From NCBI GenBank assembly GCA_013399875.1, contig VXAZ01008133.1, forward strand, positions 1 through 64,000: DNA of 64,000 nt, given 5' to 3'. How positions within the stretch are numbered: the first letter of the stretch is position 1; each line of letters begins with the position of its first letter. The translations under genes and the position numbers were made by a program. Below, piece after piece: positions 1 to 11,664 of this stretch. Origin of the DNA: Gymnorhina tibicen. Its lineage: Eukaryota; Chordata; Aves; Passeriformes; Artamidae. The notes below the pieces were generated by a model. The model was given only the letters and a program-made list of their open reading frames with translations. It searched no databases and was not told the origin of the DNA.

Positions 1-270
1 TGGCCTAAACCGTCACACAGATTTTCCACTTAACAACATCATTGCCCCTTTGAATTGAAATAATTCCATTTCTGATAAAGATTCTGATAAGGATTCTCAA
101 GCCCTGAATCCTGCTTCTCAATCAATTTACTAACTTCCCCATGTATCCCAAATTTGCCTTTCTAAAATCCCAAGCTTTGATTGCAGCCTTTATTATTGTA
201 GTAGTTAAGCATCTCACAACAACAGATAAAGCTACCTTTTAAATTTCCTCTCTGTAAGAATAAAATAGTT
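1..270. other. Unannotated AT-rich sequence
   Basis: I see no gene, splice-site pair or recognisable repeat here. The sequence is AT-rich and looks unique. Confidence 0.5.
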
Positions 271-348
271 TCCCTGTTTTACAGAAAGACAATAAGGTAA
301 AATTAGTACTTTGCCTATAGAATCCATGGCTGAAGTAAAACCCGAACC
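271..348 (+). repeat. MIR-like SINE core fragment (weak)
   Basis: A stretch reading CCCTGTTTTACAGAAAGAC, then AGTACTTTGCC and CCCGAACCCC, follows the order of the MIR core (CCATTTTACAGATGAGGAAAC, AACTTGCCCAAGG, GAACCCAGG). The match is by eye and diverged, with small gaps. MIR is an ancient tRNA-derived SINE found across amniotes, so a decayed copy is expected here. It could be chance; a RepeatMasker run would decide. Confidence 0.4.
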
Positions 349-1124
349 CCGTTCCTGAAAGCGTCATATATGTGATAATTCTCATTCAAATTTAATCTGA
401 ATATGGGACAAAATTATGCACTGGGCACAACAGCAGTCACCTGAATATGAAATATAAACCCTAACCTACTAAGTTTCTCTTAATTGTACTCCACCCATTA
501 ATACAAGGCACATTTTATTCCTGATCCCCGGTGCCTCTTTAACAAATATAATTTTTACCTGCTTACGTAATCTCAAGCAACTTGAGACTTCAGGGTGCAT
601 GCCAAATGCTTCAAAAAGCACGTATATTCAGATCAGAATGTGTACAAATGAAAGCATGCTGATACAGTTGCTGATGTACTTCTGTCTCTATTTCTTGCAT
701 AATATCAGTGCTTGTGCTCCCCTCACTTCTTTGGAAGGTACAGTCCCTTGGGGCCATGGAGATAAAAACAGCAAACCCAAACCACCTGGAGACAGTATTT
801 AGTAGATGATTAACCCAATAGTGAATCAGAATGTTTGAAACAGAAACAAGAAAACAGCAGGAAATAACTTGCACTGGGTAACAGGAGTGAAATACCAGCC
901 CCATCCAAGTTAATGCAGAAATCATTCTTGATATTTATGATCTTTCCTGAATAGTTCTAATGTCATTTATGACAAATTTGAGATGAGAAAATGCTATGGG
1001 ACAATGTATCAGTTAACGTAAGAGTCATGCACAAACCTGTTTCCTCATGTGTACTTGCATTTGTTGGAAATTTATAAAGATTCTTCTTTGTGATAATAGG
1101 AATAAGAAACCTGTAGAAACTTAC

Positions 1125-1194
1125 CTCTTCTTCCTTTAATGCTGACTTGAGGGTTTGGGGTTTTTTTCTTGGAATAGCTATGCAAACTGAACAA
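1125..1194 (-). other. Candidate 70-nt exon, minus strand
   Basis: On the minus strand a pyrimidine-rich acceptor (TTTATTGCTCTCCCACCTCAG) ends just before 1194, and a near-consensus donor GAG|GTAAGT follows 1125. The 70-nt interval is open in two frames; one reads LFSLHSYSKKKTPNPQ. No protein family is recognised, and 70 is not a multiple of three. Chance pairs of good splice sites are common on this scale, so this is a candidate only. It could belong to a non-coding transcript. Confidence 0.25.
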
Positions 1195-1899
1195 CTGAGG
1201 TGGGAGAGCAATAAAACTACTCATTGTGGCTTTATTTATTGCAAAAGCACCAAACAGAAAACCAGTGTCAATCAAGTCTTAATATCTGTTGCTAGGAGAA
1301 TAAATTAAGAGAAGCTTACAGCAGTCAAACTCCAAGGATGTTCCCCTAGTGTGGACAGAGAGAACATGCTCAGTGGATCCACCTGGCTTCATCAGAGCTG
1401 GCAATCTTCCATACTACCATCAGGGAGTCATTTGGATTCAGGTTTCTGCTACTTGAGCTGAGATGAGGTGGAAGGTCAGAGTCTGAATGAGCTTAGGAAT
1501 CATGGCTAAATAGTCCCGATGAGTCCCAGCTTAAGGGCCCTGAAGAGCCTTTGTGGACAACACCCATGGAGCTGCAGTCTCTAATGAGCAGGGTCCCAGA
1601 TCAATTTTGGTTTATGTATTTGCAATATTTTCTTATCTGTATTTTATCTTATTCTCACTACCAAAGTTATGTATTTAAAGGAGACCTAAGATTTGTGGGA
1701 AGAGGGCATGTCTTTGAAGTTTTTTTAAAAGAAAAATATACATATATATGTAACATACATAGGGAGAGTTCTGTAAGGGGATGGAGAGAAAGAGGAAGCT
1801 ACGTGGGAACCTTTAGTATTTCCTGTTGTCATCTTGACAAGCCTAAAGTCGAGAATCCGTCAGGCTCCATCTGAGCACAGACTTAAAATGAAGTCCAAT

Positions 1900-1985
1900 T
1901 GTGCCTCACTGTAAAGTCACTGGGACTGCTCATGATGATCATAAATTAGGCATGCATCTAAATGCGATGTGGGACTATGAAAATT
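1900..1985 (+). repeat. Ancient amniote repeat relic (GAAGTCAATGGG-type)
   Basis: The segment contains AAAGTCACTGGGACTGCTCATG followed by TAAATTAGGCATGCAT. This resembles the signature AGTCAATGGGACTACTCATG ... GTTAAGCATG that recurs in bird, turtle and crocodilian DNA. I recognise the signature but cannot name the exact family. The copy is diverged, and its boundaries are approximate. Confidence 0.4.
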
Positions 1986-2055
1986 CCATTTAGAAAATAC
2001 CAGGAGGTCCTGGAGTATGTTAATAAGTGAAATCCTTGTGCTTTTTAAATTTTTC

Positions 2056-2068
2056 TTTTTTTTTTTTT
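2056..2068 (+). repeat. Poly(T) tract
   Basis: A run of 13 T bases inside a longer T-rich stretch (about 2041-2068). It is a simple low-complexity tract. No adjacent retroposed sequence that would explain it as a tail was recognised. Confidence 0.8.
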
Positions 2069-2175
2069 AATGAAGTCACCGTGCTACTGCTGTAACATTA
2101 TAAAGCCTTCTGGATTGGTTGTCTCTGATAAAACTCTGGGGGAAAAAAATCCTTCAAGGCAGAAGCATACTAGGT

Positions 2176-2259
2176 CAAATTAAAAATAAACAAAAAAAAC
2201 CTCCAGTAGCAAAAAAACCCCCAAACAAACCAAAACAACAACAACAACAAAAAAAAAAT
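2176..2259 (+). repeat. A-rich low-complexity stretch with (CAA)n
   Basis: An A-rich stretch with several A runs of 7 to 9 and a (CAA) run at about 2235-2250 that ends in poly(A). It lies about 110 bp from an opposite T-rich tract, but the two do not form a clean inverted repeat. Confidence 0.75.
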
Positions 2260-2639
2260 CCATAGCAAACAAAATCACATTTCTCCCCATTTCAAGCAAG
2301 ACTTTTCTTTTCTTTTTTTTTCCCACTGAAACTATTAAATAAATCTGCTTGTATTTTACCAGTGTGCTTGCTGCAAAAAGTGCAATCTATTTGTACAGCA
2401 GAGAGAATGAAGGACTTACTGCTTAAAGGCACAAAAAGGGTGTGTAATAGGATTCTGGCATCTTCCCAGACAGCTTGCAGACAAATTCAGAGATGAACAG
2501 AGAAGTATCCTTTTTGAAGTATATTTGGCCAAGGTCTCATTCACAAACAGATAAAACCAACACATTTCTGCATGATAAGGGTCAACAGAATAGCGTATTA
2601 GTTTGAGAAGAGAACCCATCTGCAATTTTCTTATATAAA

Positions 2640-3384
2640 AATATACGAGGACACAACAGGAAAGCTGTCAGCATGACAGTTGGAGGATTCTGCCAAGGAG
2701 CCAGATGCTAGTGTCAGAAGAACATGTTCCACAGCTTGGCATCTGGGTTCTCTCATTGCCCTCCAAGAAGGAAGAAAAGGAGGAGTGATAAGATATGCCT
2801 AAATGAATAAAACTACAAGCAATTCCACCACCACCCCCAACATGCTCAAATCGCTACTTCTTTTAGAAAATCCTCAGCTACATGTTCTCCTACATCTTTT
2901 AAATTAAAATGGAAGGTGATAAATTTAACCCACTTGTGTTTTAGTATGTTGAAAAAGCATTTGCAGTTCTGAATACATAAGTCTCACATGATTTTAACTG
3001 CTCATGTGTGTAGATGTGCAATTTACTTTAATATTTTTTGTTAGCTTTCCACAATTTTTCTACAGAGTATATTTCAAGCTCAGTTTTTATCCCATGTCAT
3101 TCTTGGGGAATGTAATACCACATCTATGATTTACAGTTAAGAATAATTAAAGCGTTATTCTTTCTCTGAATAGCTACTTACTGATAAAAGCTGAGAAATA
3201 TCCAGGGCAAAAAGCTAAGGGTCGATTTAAGAGCCAACAAGTTGATGAAGCACCAAAGGGAATCACCTCATTATGAGTGTAGGGAAGAAAATACTGTTCT
3301 TAAGATAGCTTTGAGAAAGACATAGCTGCTGCACAGCCCCCTTAATGATTCTGATCTTAGAGAAGCAAGGCTAAGGCTGTGTTC
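2640..3384. other. Unannotated AT-rich sequence
   Basis: No gene or recognisable repeat is visible. Open frames in this stretch are short and have no family features. Confidence 0.5.
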
Positions 3385-3462
3385 ACAGTCCGAAGTCCTT
3401 TAGTCACGTTCCCTTGCTATGGGCAATTAAGTATCATTTTGTATCTCTGTTCCTTCCCTCAG
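3385..3462 (-). repeat. Possible MIR fragment, reverse orientation
   Basis: The order of short blocks (TAGTCACG, CCTTGCTATGGGCAATTAAGT, CTCTGTTCCTTCC) resembles the reverse complement of MIR (TGTGTGACCTTGGGCAAGTTACTTAACC, CTCTGTGCCTCAGTTTCC). Similarity is weak and by eye. It may be coincidental. Confidence 0.3.
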
Positions 3463-6400
3463 TCTATCCCCATGATGTCTGAAAGTGACAGCCTTGACTC
3501 GATTCTCCGGTGCTGCTGGATGTCTCCCTTTCTTCTGCTGACCAGCTCTGATTAGGGAGGATGAAATGGTTCCCTTCATTAAGCTGGTTAAATCACATAT
3601 GTAAAGATTATAAAACTAAGACCAAATTCCTGATGTTTCTGTACAGAGACAAGGTAGGAATCAGGTACTTTCACCTGTCCTACAAAATAAACCAGCTGCT
3701 CTCCTCTGAGCTGGCAGAAGCTTCTAAGATTAGATATTTCAGAATTGCAAGTGACATTTTCCCCCATAGCTTGCTCTGGATAGACGTGAAGTAGCCACAT
3801 AGCACTGACATTCTAGAAGACATGGGAATGATTTCCACCTAAGAGTACTCCTAATTCAGACAAAACAGCAGATGATTGATATTGATCTCTCTCTGCACTT
3901 ATTTTAGAGCAGTTTAAGTCACCTTCAATACCAGTCCATCCCCAGAATCTTGAGGCAGAGGAACGAAGCAGAAATACTACGACTGACAAGTTTTATTCCC
4001 TCTCCATGCAATAATGTCCAGCTTAGCTGCTGGTATTTGTTCACAAGAGCAATGGCTGATCCCTGTCAGGCATTCTCCTTACTTCTCTTTCAACACAGCA
4101 CCTGCAAAAATGATGAGGGAAAATGTTTTTTCAAGTAACAGAGGAGAATTCAGAAAACAGTATCGTAAGCTCTGTCCCAAGTTGTCTCATTGTTAACAAA
4201 CTACCAGAAGAATCTGTTGCAATTCACTGTAAGGACAGAAGGATAAGGAAAGCAAACTATCACTGCTACTGTAATATCTACTCTTTGGAGTCATGATAAA
4301 ATATGCACTTAGGACAAAAATTTTTGCTGTTTCACCCCCAAATTAAGAAAATTCTATCCATGCAAACATAGTCAAAGAAGTTTTAAAATCAAAGCCTATC
4401 TCAGAAAAGTGGATCTTCATATTTGTTCAGGAATAAACTTGCTCAGCTGAAATCAAAAGGTGATTTCAGTCACTGTCTATACTTTAAAATCCATTTGGGA
4501 TCTGAAAATCTGAATATTCTTGTTGCCTCTTCCATCAGAACTGGTAACAAAGCATCTGCTATTAGAACTGCTCCAACAATGAGATGTGGAACATGAGGTG
4601 AAAGAGATCTCAGCTCAGTCTTCTATGACTGTCACAGAGCTCACTGTATAGTAGGAAAATTTACTTTGAGTCAAGTGCAAAGTAGCATATGGAAACCAAC
4701 TGAGGAAAAGGACCAGTTCTGTAAATAACACTTTCCTATTTTAATTTAATTTGTTGGTCCAAGTTTTGTCTACATTATGTTTTTAGCCTTACTGGTGGGA
4801 TTTAGAGCTGAGTTTCACTCATTCTTAGAGAAATTATGTCTCCTAATCTCCTAAGTCACTCTTAAAAAAAAAAAATAGTAAATTCAGATAAATAAAATTA
4901 ACCTTTTCCTGCGGAAAGCAGAAATAAATCTGATCAAAAAAGGAGAAAAATCTTTGTCATTCATTGTTTCCATTGTCATATTTGACAGAAAGGGACATAT
5001 TAAAAAATGTTACCAAGTCCATTTTTTATTTTAATCTCCTTTTTCTTTTTATGAAGTGAAAAAATACCTGACCTTGTCAAGCCAAGGCTGCTGGATTCTC
5101 TTTTAGTTTACTGCTAGGACAGTAAAACTGCTGATCTTGACACCTCTTGGAAAGACATCAATAAGAAGTCTAGATCCATCAACTTTTATTGTTACATGAC
5201 CACTAGGACAACCTTGTGAAAGAAAAGTTTTTCACACAGAATATGCAGTAGAAAGATGTATGTAAATGACAAAACAGCAAGAGGCTGGAAATGCACAAGA
5301 AGTAGTGCTGATCACAGTTTGAGGACATTTGCCATTATAGAATTCATCTGCTGGAGAACTCTCTGTGACCTGAAATATATTAACAGAGCCTCAAACAAAA
5401 GCAGAACAAAGCAGGATTGGTGTGACTTAGAGGAAGTTAATGATCAGGTACAGTTTTGTTTTCAACAAAGTGTTAGGCCAACATTTCTTGATTCCCATTA
5501 TATCATTCCAAAAACTTCTTCCCAATATCTCTGGGAAAAAATATCTTACCAGTGGCCAGAGCAGAACTCTAAGGGACTGTGCAAATATCGTGGTGGAGCT
5601 GGTGGACCTGAAATGCTACTCTGGGGAACCAGGGGAGCTGGACTGTGGACTCCAAGTGCACTCAAGGGCACAGACAGGAAGTTTGATTGCAGGGTAAAGT
5701 AACAGAGCCACAGACTATGAATCTGCTCTCCCCAGTCCAGACCCTGTGAGCAAAAAGATCCTTAGTGCTGCCCATAAAGGGCTATAGTATCCCTAAGATG
5801 GGATACTTTGCACTCTGAGATCTGGTCCAGGAGTGTCAGCATTCTGAAAGAGCCTAAAATGATGTTTTCATTTTCAGACCTGTCATGCTAAAACAAGTCA
5901 GAAGTGTTGAAAATCTCATAGGACTTCCAAACCATCCGGTAGTGCCAAAGAGTTCTGCTGATGTACAACAAAGTTTGTAGTAGCAGACCACCCCAGCTTT
6001 TCCTCTGTTCCACTCAAATTTCAAAATCTTCCCATGTCTGTCCATGACATCCACGATTTATTTGTTTCTACCTGCAGCAGCAGTGTATATTTCATGTGAT
6101 AAGTTATGAGGAAATCGATTCAAAAAGGAAAGTTTTAAATTCCAGTGCAGTTTCTTTGTTTCAAATTACCAAGAAATGAGTAAGGAGAAGAAACTACGAG
6201 TGCTGTGCTTGCTTCACACTTTTTATGCCACTTTGATTCACGAGAGGAAAACTTCATTGTATGTTTAAAGCCTTTAAAAATATATATTACTAACAAAACA
6301 AGGATTTTTACAATCAGTGAACATTTGTTTGGTTTCCTCCTTGCCTCCTCCCTCCATACCCGACCCCACAGCTACCACACACAATTTTAGGAGAATATTT

Positions 6401-7993
6401 TGTTGGCTGTAATTAAACTATGTGTGTTAATTAGGATTAGATTTTAAATGCACTGCTTGGGAAGTAGAAAAAATACAGGATCTGAATGAGCCCAAATTGA
6501 GATGACACTTGAATTTCCACAGATGTTTCCATAATCCTAATTTCAAATTGATTGTACTTCCTGAACAGTAAGAAGCCATTTTCAGTTATTTATTCAGATA
6601 TTAACTACTTTTTTCAGTGGGTAGAAAATGTCTATTCCCATTGTTGACTCCTTAAAACAAATGGATACCAAAGAAGATTTTGACTGGCAGTAAGTTCCAC
6701 AAAACCAAAGTATCCAGATCTGAAGGAGGACATCTCCAAGGATATGTAGAATCTCTAGCTCATAAAGATTATTGCTGTTGCTGTTGGACAGGACACAGGA
6801 GGTTGATCTATCACACCCGTATGTGCCACCACAGATTTACACTCCTGTGCTCACAGTGGAGATTGCTCACAGTGGAGATCTGTAGAATCTATCATACAAA
6901 GCCAATGCAACCTGGCTCTGCACCAGGAAAGCCTAAATTATTCATCATGAAACCAAGTAGAGCCTGAGGGCTACTTTGACTTAATGGCAGCTGGCAGTGG
7001 CCCCAAGAGACTAAAATAGCAGCCATTAACCCATGTGCTCATTTGGTATTTGTTCCCTTCTCTTTTATCACCATCTCTAAACCAGTGTCATCGAGGGTTG
7101 GCATCTCACTCTCTGCAGACATGAACTCCTCTTGCCTGGCAGCTGATGGAGTCTACTGGAGGAATGGCATGGCACAAGAACAGCATGCTCCATGAACAAA
7201 TTCAGCACAATAACTTAATTCACAACATTACTAGTGGCCTGGTAATGTTGGACCTAGATTTACAAATTGGCTGCAGAAAGGAGCTTATCACTATTATTAA
7301 TGTATGTCCTTCTGGTCTGGCCAGGCCTTAGAATTTTTGCTGAAGGAATTAATGCAATTTAAAGCCCAATCCAACCTGATTTGGGAATAGTCTTAAATGA
7401 TGTAACTCATAGTTTGTTCCTGGCCACATCTGTGGTACAGACTGTTCCAAAAACATCAGAAAGGATATGTCTGAGCAAACTATTCATTTTTTTTCTAAAA
7501 ATTTCTAAAAGAATTAATAACTTTTAGCAGTGAGTTGGGCTGGGCTTGTGCAGACAGTTTTCATACAAGCTTCTCCATACTGCTGTGCCAGTGATCTGTA
7601 ACATAAAACCAAGTAAGTGAAAATTAATCTCTTTCCACAACGAAAAAAAAAATCTAGTCCTTTTTTCATATTGAAATCTTTTTTCCAATTTCTTTCTCCC
7701 ACTTCATCATCAATTATACAGCAATGCTGGATCAAATGGGAGTAAGTGGGTTGAATTCCACCAGCTTGTGAATAAGGAACATGATAAGAGAATAGCATGA
7801 CTGACCCTGGCACAACCACTTATTCTTCCATGTGGTGTATTTTTGTTTTCATACTACATTATGAGCAATTCTTTTTCTACAAATTTAGGTCATGCTCCAC
7901 CTTCGGCTCTTGTCAGAAATTCCCTAGTCTATGTTTATGTATCCTGAGTGTAAGATCAGAATCTCATTACTTAAATTTGTAAAAAAAAATCTG
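3463..7993. other. Mostly unique AT-rich sequence
   Basis: No gene was recognised. The longest open frame (about 148 codons, 5256-5702, plus strand) has no domain, signal peptide or splice support and is best taken as chance. Small features are a 16-bp tandem duplication at 6849-6880 and scattered A/T runs. Confidence 0.5.
6849..6880 (+). repeat. Tandem duplication, 2 x 16 bp
   Basis: The unit GCTCACAGTGGAGATT (6849-6864) is followed directly by GCTCACAGTGGAGATC (6865-6880), differing only at the last base. This looks like a recent small replication-slippage event. Confidence 0.85.
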
Positions 7994-8061
7994 TGGTACT
8001 TTTGTGCAGCGTGCTATTTCTACAATGTGGTTCCAATGTCCCATGCTGCACAAAAGTACCA
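7994..8061. repeat. 17-bp perfect inverted repeat
   Basis: The left arm TGGTACTTTTGTGCAGC (7994-8010) is the exact reverse complement of the right arm at 8045-8061. A further inner G-T wobble and two pairs extend the RNA stem to about 20 pairs around a loop of roughly 28 nt. The stem does not continue outward, so it is shorter than a normal pre-miRNA. It may have arisen by template switching or be the core of a tiny inverted-repeat element. Confidence 0.9.
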
Positions 8062-8404
8062 ACTACTGTCAAGAAGAAAGGAGAGAAGGAAAATCCTACA
8101 TGGATCAGCCAGCCCTGGAGGCAATTATTTACTTCAGAAGAAAAACAAGGAGATCTTATATGAGTCACAGATCAATGCTGTCTTTGGATTTGCATTTGAA
8201 GAGCCGAGAATCCTGAGTCAGTTGAATCCATACTGCCTTTAAGGCAGACCAGCCCTAAATCTGTACCTGAATTGCCTGGCAAGCTTCTGCCTTTCTCCTG
8301 ACTCAAATCAGATTGGGAGGCAAAAGTAGATGCTGGGAAGAAGAATTCAGCATCAAGTATGATTCTCATCTTCTGGTTAATGTAAAGGGAAACTGCAGTC
8401 CTAC

Positions 8405-8430
8405 CTGTAGAAGTGCTTCAAATCAGAACC
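8405..8430 (-). other. Candidate 26-nt microexon, minus strand
   Basis: On the minus strand the acceptor-like TATGCCTGTTTTACAG precedes 8430, and the donor CAG|GTAGGA follows 8405. The 26-nt interval is open in one frame (GSDLKHFY). There is no other support, and such pairings occur by chance. Confidence 0.15.
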
Positions 8431-9099
8431 CTGTAAAACAGGCATATACTTAGCGATAACAAGTAGCCGCAACAAAAAATAATGAGGATTTGGGTTTTTT
8501 AACAGTCTCACAGCTTCCTCTTGTCACTAACAACATGAACAGCTCTTCCCAGTCTGCCTAGGGGCAATTTTTCAATCTAGAATAATGAAGACAGGAAACT
8601 CTTTAGCAAATGCCATCATCCACTGTTCACCACCATCAGCAAAAATGGCACCTTTGACTCCCATTCAATTGATTCAAGTTTAAGTCCGTAAAAGCTGCCC
8701 TCACATCATGTTTAGTGTTACTTATTTCATTAAATGTCAGATTAACTGGTAATTAGTTCAATAGAATTACTAAATATTATTACTTCATATAAAATGCTCC
8801 ATAACCTTTCTGCACATCAAAGCATGTGATTTACACCAAAATCATTGCAAGTCAATGCTTCCACACACCAGTATAAAAACAAGATGCCGTACAGTGTATT
8901 CAGCTGAAATGAAATCCCTTTTGTTGATTCCTCCTCTTCAGTTTTTCTGTGTATGCACTTCAATATTTCTGAGAATTTTAGGCTAACCATATCTGTGGGC
9001 TGAATATTGCCTAAAATAGACATCTTCAGATGCAGTTCTAGCAATGCAAGTGGTAATAACAACAAAATACCTTTCAGTGCTCTTATAATTGTAGACATA
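8431..9099. other. Unannotated AT-rich sequence
   Basis: No gene or clear repeat was seen. Open frames on either strand are under 100 codons and unrecognised. Confidence 0.5.
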
Positions 9100-9181
9100 A
9101 AGGCCCTATCCTGCCTTACACAGCCAACCTATATCAACTGCAGTGGAAGTCACATGAAACCGAGGTCAGAATTTGGCCTAC
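9100..9181. repeat. Ancient amniote repeat relic, semi-palindromic
   Basis: The segment begins with AAGGCCCTATCCTGCCTTACA, contains AACTGCAGTGGAAGTCA and ends with GTCAGAATTTGGCC. The same block order (GGCCxGATCCTGC, GTGAAGTCA, CAGGATCTGGCC) is seen in an old repeat shared by birds, turtles and crocodilians. The two ends are imperfect inverted copies (AGGCC and GGCCT). I cannot name the family with certainty. Confidence 0.5.
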
Positions 9182-9596
9182 AGATAAGGAAGTAGTGCCA
9201 GCAAATTGTTTCCACTGAAAAGTCAAAACAAGTTTATCAACTAAACAAAGTAGATTTCCTGAAAATGACAACAGGTATAGGTGTAATTTCAGGAACAACT
9301 TGAGGGTTTCATCAGCCCTCTTTTTTTTTCTCTGTCTTTTGAGAAACAACTCGTTTTATCAGAAACTGCATGTGTGTGCTTATACGTGTGAAAAAAGAGT
9401 CACTACAGAAGTGAAGTGGTAACCAACCTGAGGTTTTTCTCTTTTGCTTCCTGGCTGTGTAAGCCTTTTTTTTTATTATTATTACTGTAATGATAAAATT
9501 ATGGGAGGGAGTGGTATGTTGACCATCACATACAGGATTTTTACTGCAAAATTTTATTAGTGGTTTTTCACGTACGTGAGTGCATATGACCGTAAA

Positions 9597-9695
9597 TGTC
9601 AGAGTACACATGCACATGCAGATTACAGTGCTGTGGTGTATCTCCATGTCTGTGCATGCACACACATACACAGAGCAATGTGCACACACACTTAT
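9597..9695. repeat. Degenerate (CA)n/(CATG)n low-complexity stretch
   Basis: Interrupted ACACATGCACATGC, TGCATGCACACACATACAC and TGCACACACAC motifs form a decayed dinucleotide microsatellite. It explains the longish open frames on both strands across 9312-9927. Confidence 0.7.
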
Positions 9696-9927
9696 AAATA
9701 CACTGTGGTACATCTGTGATAGCTGCAAACAGCTCGATGTAGTTGTACAGCCATTTCCTGTAGGTTGTATTCAACAACATTCCATAAACACATGGCAAAA
9801 GCAAAGCAAAATAGAAATCCTTACATACGTGGGTCTGTTAGTGGCTTTATCTAAAAATGCAGTCCAGTGTTTGATAGGTAAAGGCTGTACATACTGTAAA
9901 AATGCAAAGTTTATAAAGCCATTTTAA

Positions 9928-10979
9928 ATCTTCTGGTAAAAGATGTGAAGCATTGGTACCACTTCTAACCTCTTCATTTACTGAACTACCACTGGGGTTC
10001 AAAAATACTCAATCCATGCCTTAAATGATTAGTTCATATCCGTTATTACTTAACAACATAGCAAAATGCATACTTACACTGCAGATTAATCTAACAGATT
10101 GATACCTCTAAGGAAGGGTTCTGGTTGGTCTGTCATGTCTATGTCTGCCTAACAAACTATTCCAGGAAGGTTATTTGTATTTAAGACACCGTACTGAGAA
10201 GTTGTTCTTGGTGCCACAATTTTCTTCTTTTAGAAAAAGTAGATTTTTTTTTCTAAAATTAACAGATCAGGAAGTTGCTGACTTTCCGGAAACTTCAGCT
10301 GAAAATAATAAATCCACCAAAAGAAAAGCAGTAGTTTAGTTGGGAAAAAAAAAATTCTGGTTTCACAGAAAAGGGAGATTTGGCAGATACTGCCCTTTTG
10401 AAGTGAAGGTAAAGTTACAGTCTAGCACCTGACCTAAATACCTTGCTTTTATATTAAACAAGTATCTTGGAGGAACAAGTCTCAGGATACCTTGCATAAT
10501 TTTGACACAGTAGGAGAATCCCAGCTTGAATCTTTATCACTGACTTCCTGGAGCACCAGCAAAACTACTTTGCATCAGCCAGCTCTGCCCCTGCTCCTGT
10601 CCAGCCTCTGTCCCTCAGCCCTTCCTTCCTCAGCCACATCTCTTGTCTACGAAAGCTGAGCAGTCTGGTTCTGAAAGTTACTGGTTAGACAAGATACCTG
10701 AGTGAGCTTTACACCTAGAACTACATGGCAGAACCACATTGTCAAATCTGCTCTTCGGCTTCATCAAGGAAAATCAGGGAGTGCTGAAACTTTGTCTTTT
10801 TGTCTCCTTTTCTCTGAAGCCAGCATTGCAGGGTATGTGTCAGTGACTGTCAGGTGGCATCCTCTCAATATTTACAGTCCTCTTCACTCGTTGGTCACAG
10901 CCTTGTGGGGTGACAGCTAGATTTGCAGTATGCACTTTTGGTTGCCTGTCTTCGGACAGCTGAAGTCAGATTCCCAAAG
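9928..10979. other. Unannotated sequence
   Basis: No gene or recognisable repeat was seen. A short pyrimidine-rich patch around 10540-10640 is the only compositional feature. Confidence 0.5.
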
Positions 10980-11460
10980 TTAATCACAGTTTCCTGGAGA
11001 AATGTAGCATTAATTTTAAATGCAAATTATTGAAATGTACAACTAGTAATTCATAATTTCTAATTAATAAATACTGTGTGCATGATGCATTAGTAACATT
11101 ATTAAATATTTATCTATAGCTGGAGATATTGTGAATTATAATAAACTGTGAAAGGATTCTATTAGCTTTTTTTGAAGATAAATAAAATTGAAATTGTGAT
11201 CAATATAATGAATACATGACATTAAAATTCCTCTTGCCTCACAAAAACATATCTGTTTATGTGTTTTATGAACAAATCTCATAAAAATGTTAGCAATATT
11301 TAAAAGCAAAATATGTTAAATAAAAATAAAATCTACTATGGAAAGTAAATTTAAATATTTAATGATATAATTAAGTCTTATTAATGTAATGTTCTTTATT
11401 TTTTTAGATTAAAAATTCACAAGAATTGTCATCCTCTTTCATCTTAATCAGATGGTGTGT
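10980..11460. other. ATTA-rich block, possible conserved non-coding element
   Basis: This block is very AT-rich without being a simple repeat. It carries many TAAT/ATTA cores (for example CTAATTAATAAAT and GTAATTCATAATTTCTAATTAA) of the kind bound by homeodomain proteins. That is typical of vertebrate conserved enhancers but also arises from base composition alone. Conservation cannot be judged from one sequence. Confidence 0.25.
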
Positions 11461-11469
11461 TTGTCATAA

Positions 11470-11664
11470 TTATTTGTTATGTATTTTCATTAACATTTGA
11501 TGAATATTAACTTTGCAAAATAGAACAATCTTTTTCCTGAACAAATCTGCTGGAGCAACATAAGGCCAAGTACCCTGTGCCTCTGCTGCTGCAGCAACAC
11601 TGAGGAGGCAGCAGAGCGACAGGAGGATTCCCACCAGCTTCAAGGACTTTTCCCTCCAGCCCAT
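11470..11664 (-). CDS. Candidate 64-aa secreted-type ORF or first coding exon
   Basis: Starting at the ATG at 11664 (good context, GCAATGG), the frame encodes MGWREKSLKLVGILLSLCCL, continuing LSVAAAAEAQG. This is a textbook signal peptide: a basic n-region, a hydrophobic core of about 16 residues and an AEA-Q cleavage site near residue 29. The mature part would be only about 35 residues (GTWPYVAPADLFRKK and on to a stop at 11470), with one cysteine. The frame could be a short secreted peptide or the first coding exon of a larger gene; a weak donor (AGG|GTACTT) follows codon 30. It is also open upstream to 11730. No family is recognised, and random hydrophobic ORFs occur. Confidence 0.3.
   Translation of the reverse strand: MGWREKSLKLVGILLSLCCLLSVAAAAEAQGTWPYVAPADLFRKKIVLFCKVNIHQMLMKIHNK

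Noticed and set aside
5256..5702. 148-codon plus-strand open frame
   Set aside because: No signal peptide, domain or splice support; a length like this is expected a few times by chance in 64 kb.
9312..9728. 138-codon minus-strand frame with Cys/His-rich text (VCACTDMEIHHS...)
   Set aside because: The Cys/His pattern comes from the CA/TG microsatellite, not from a zinc finger.
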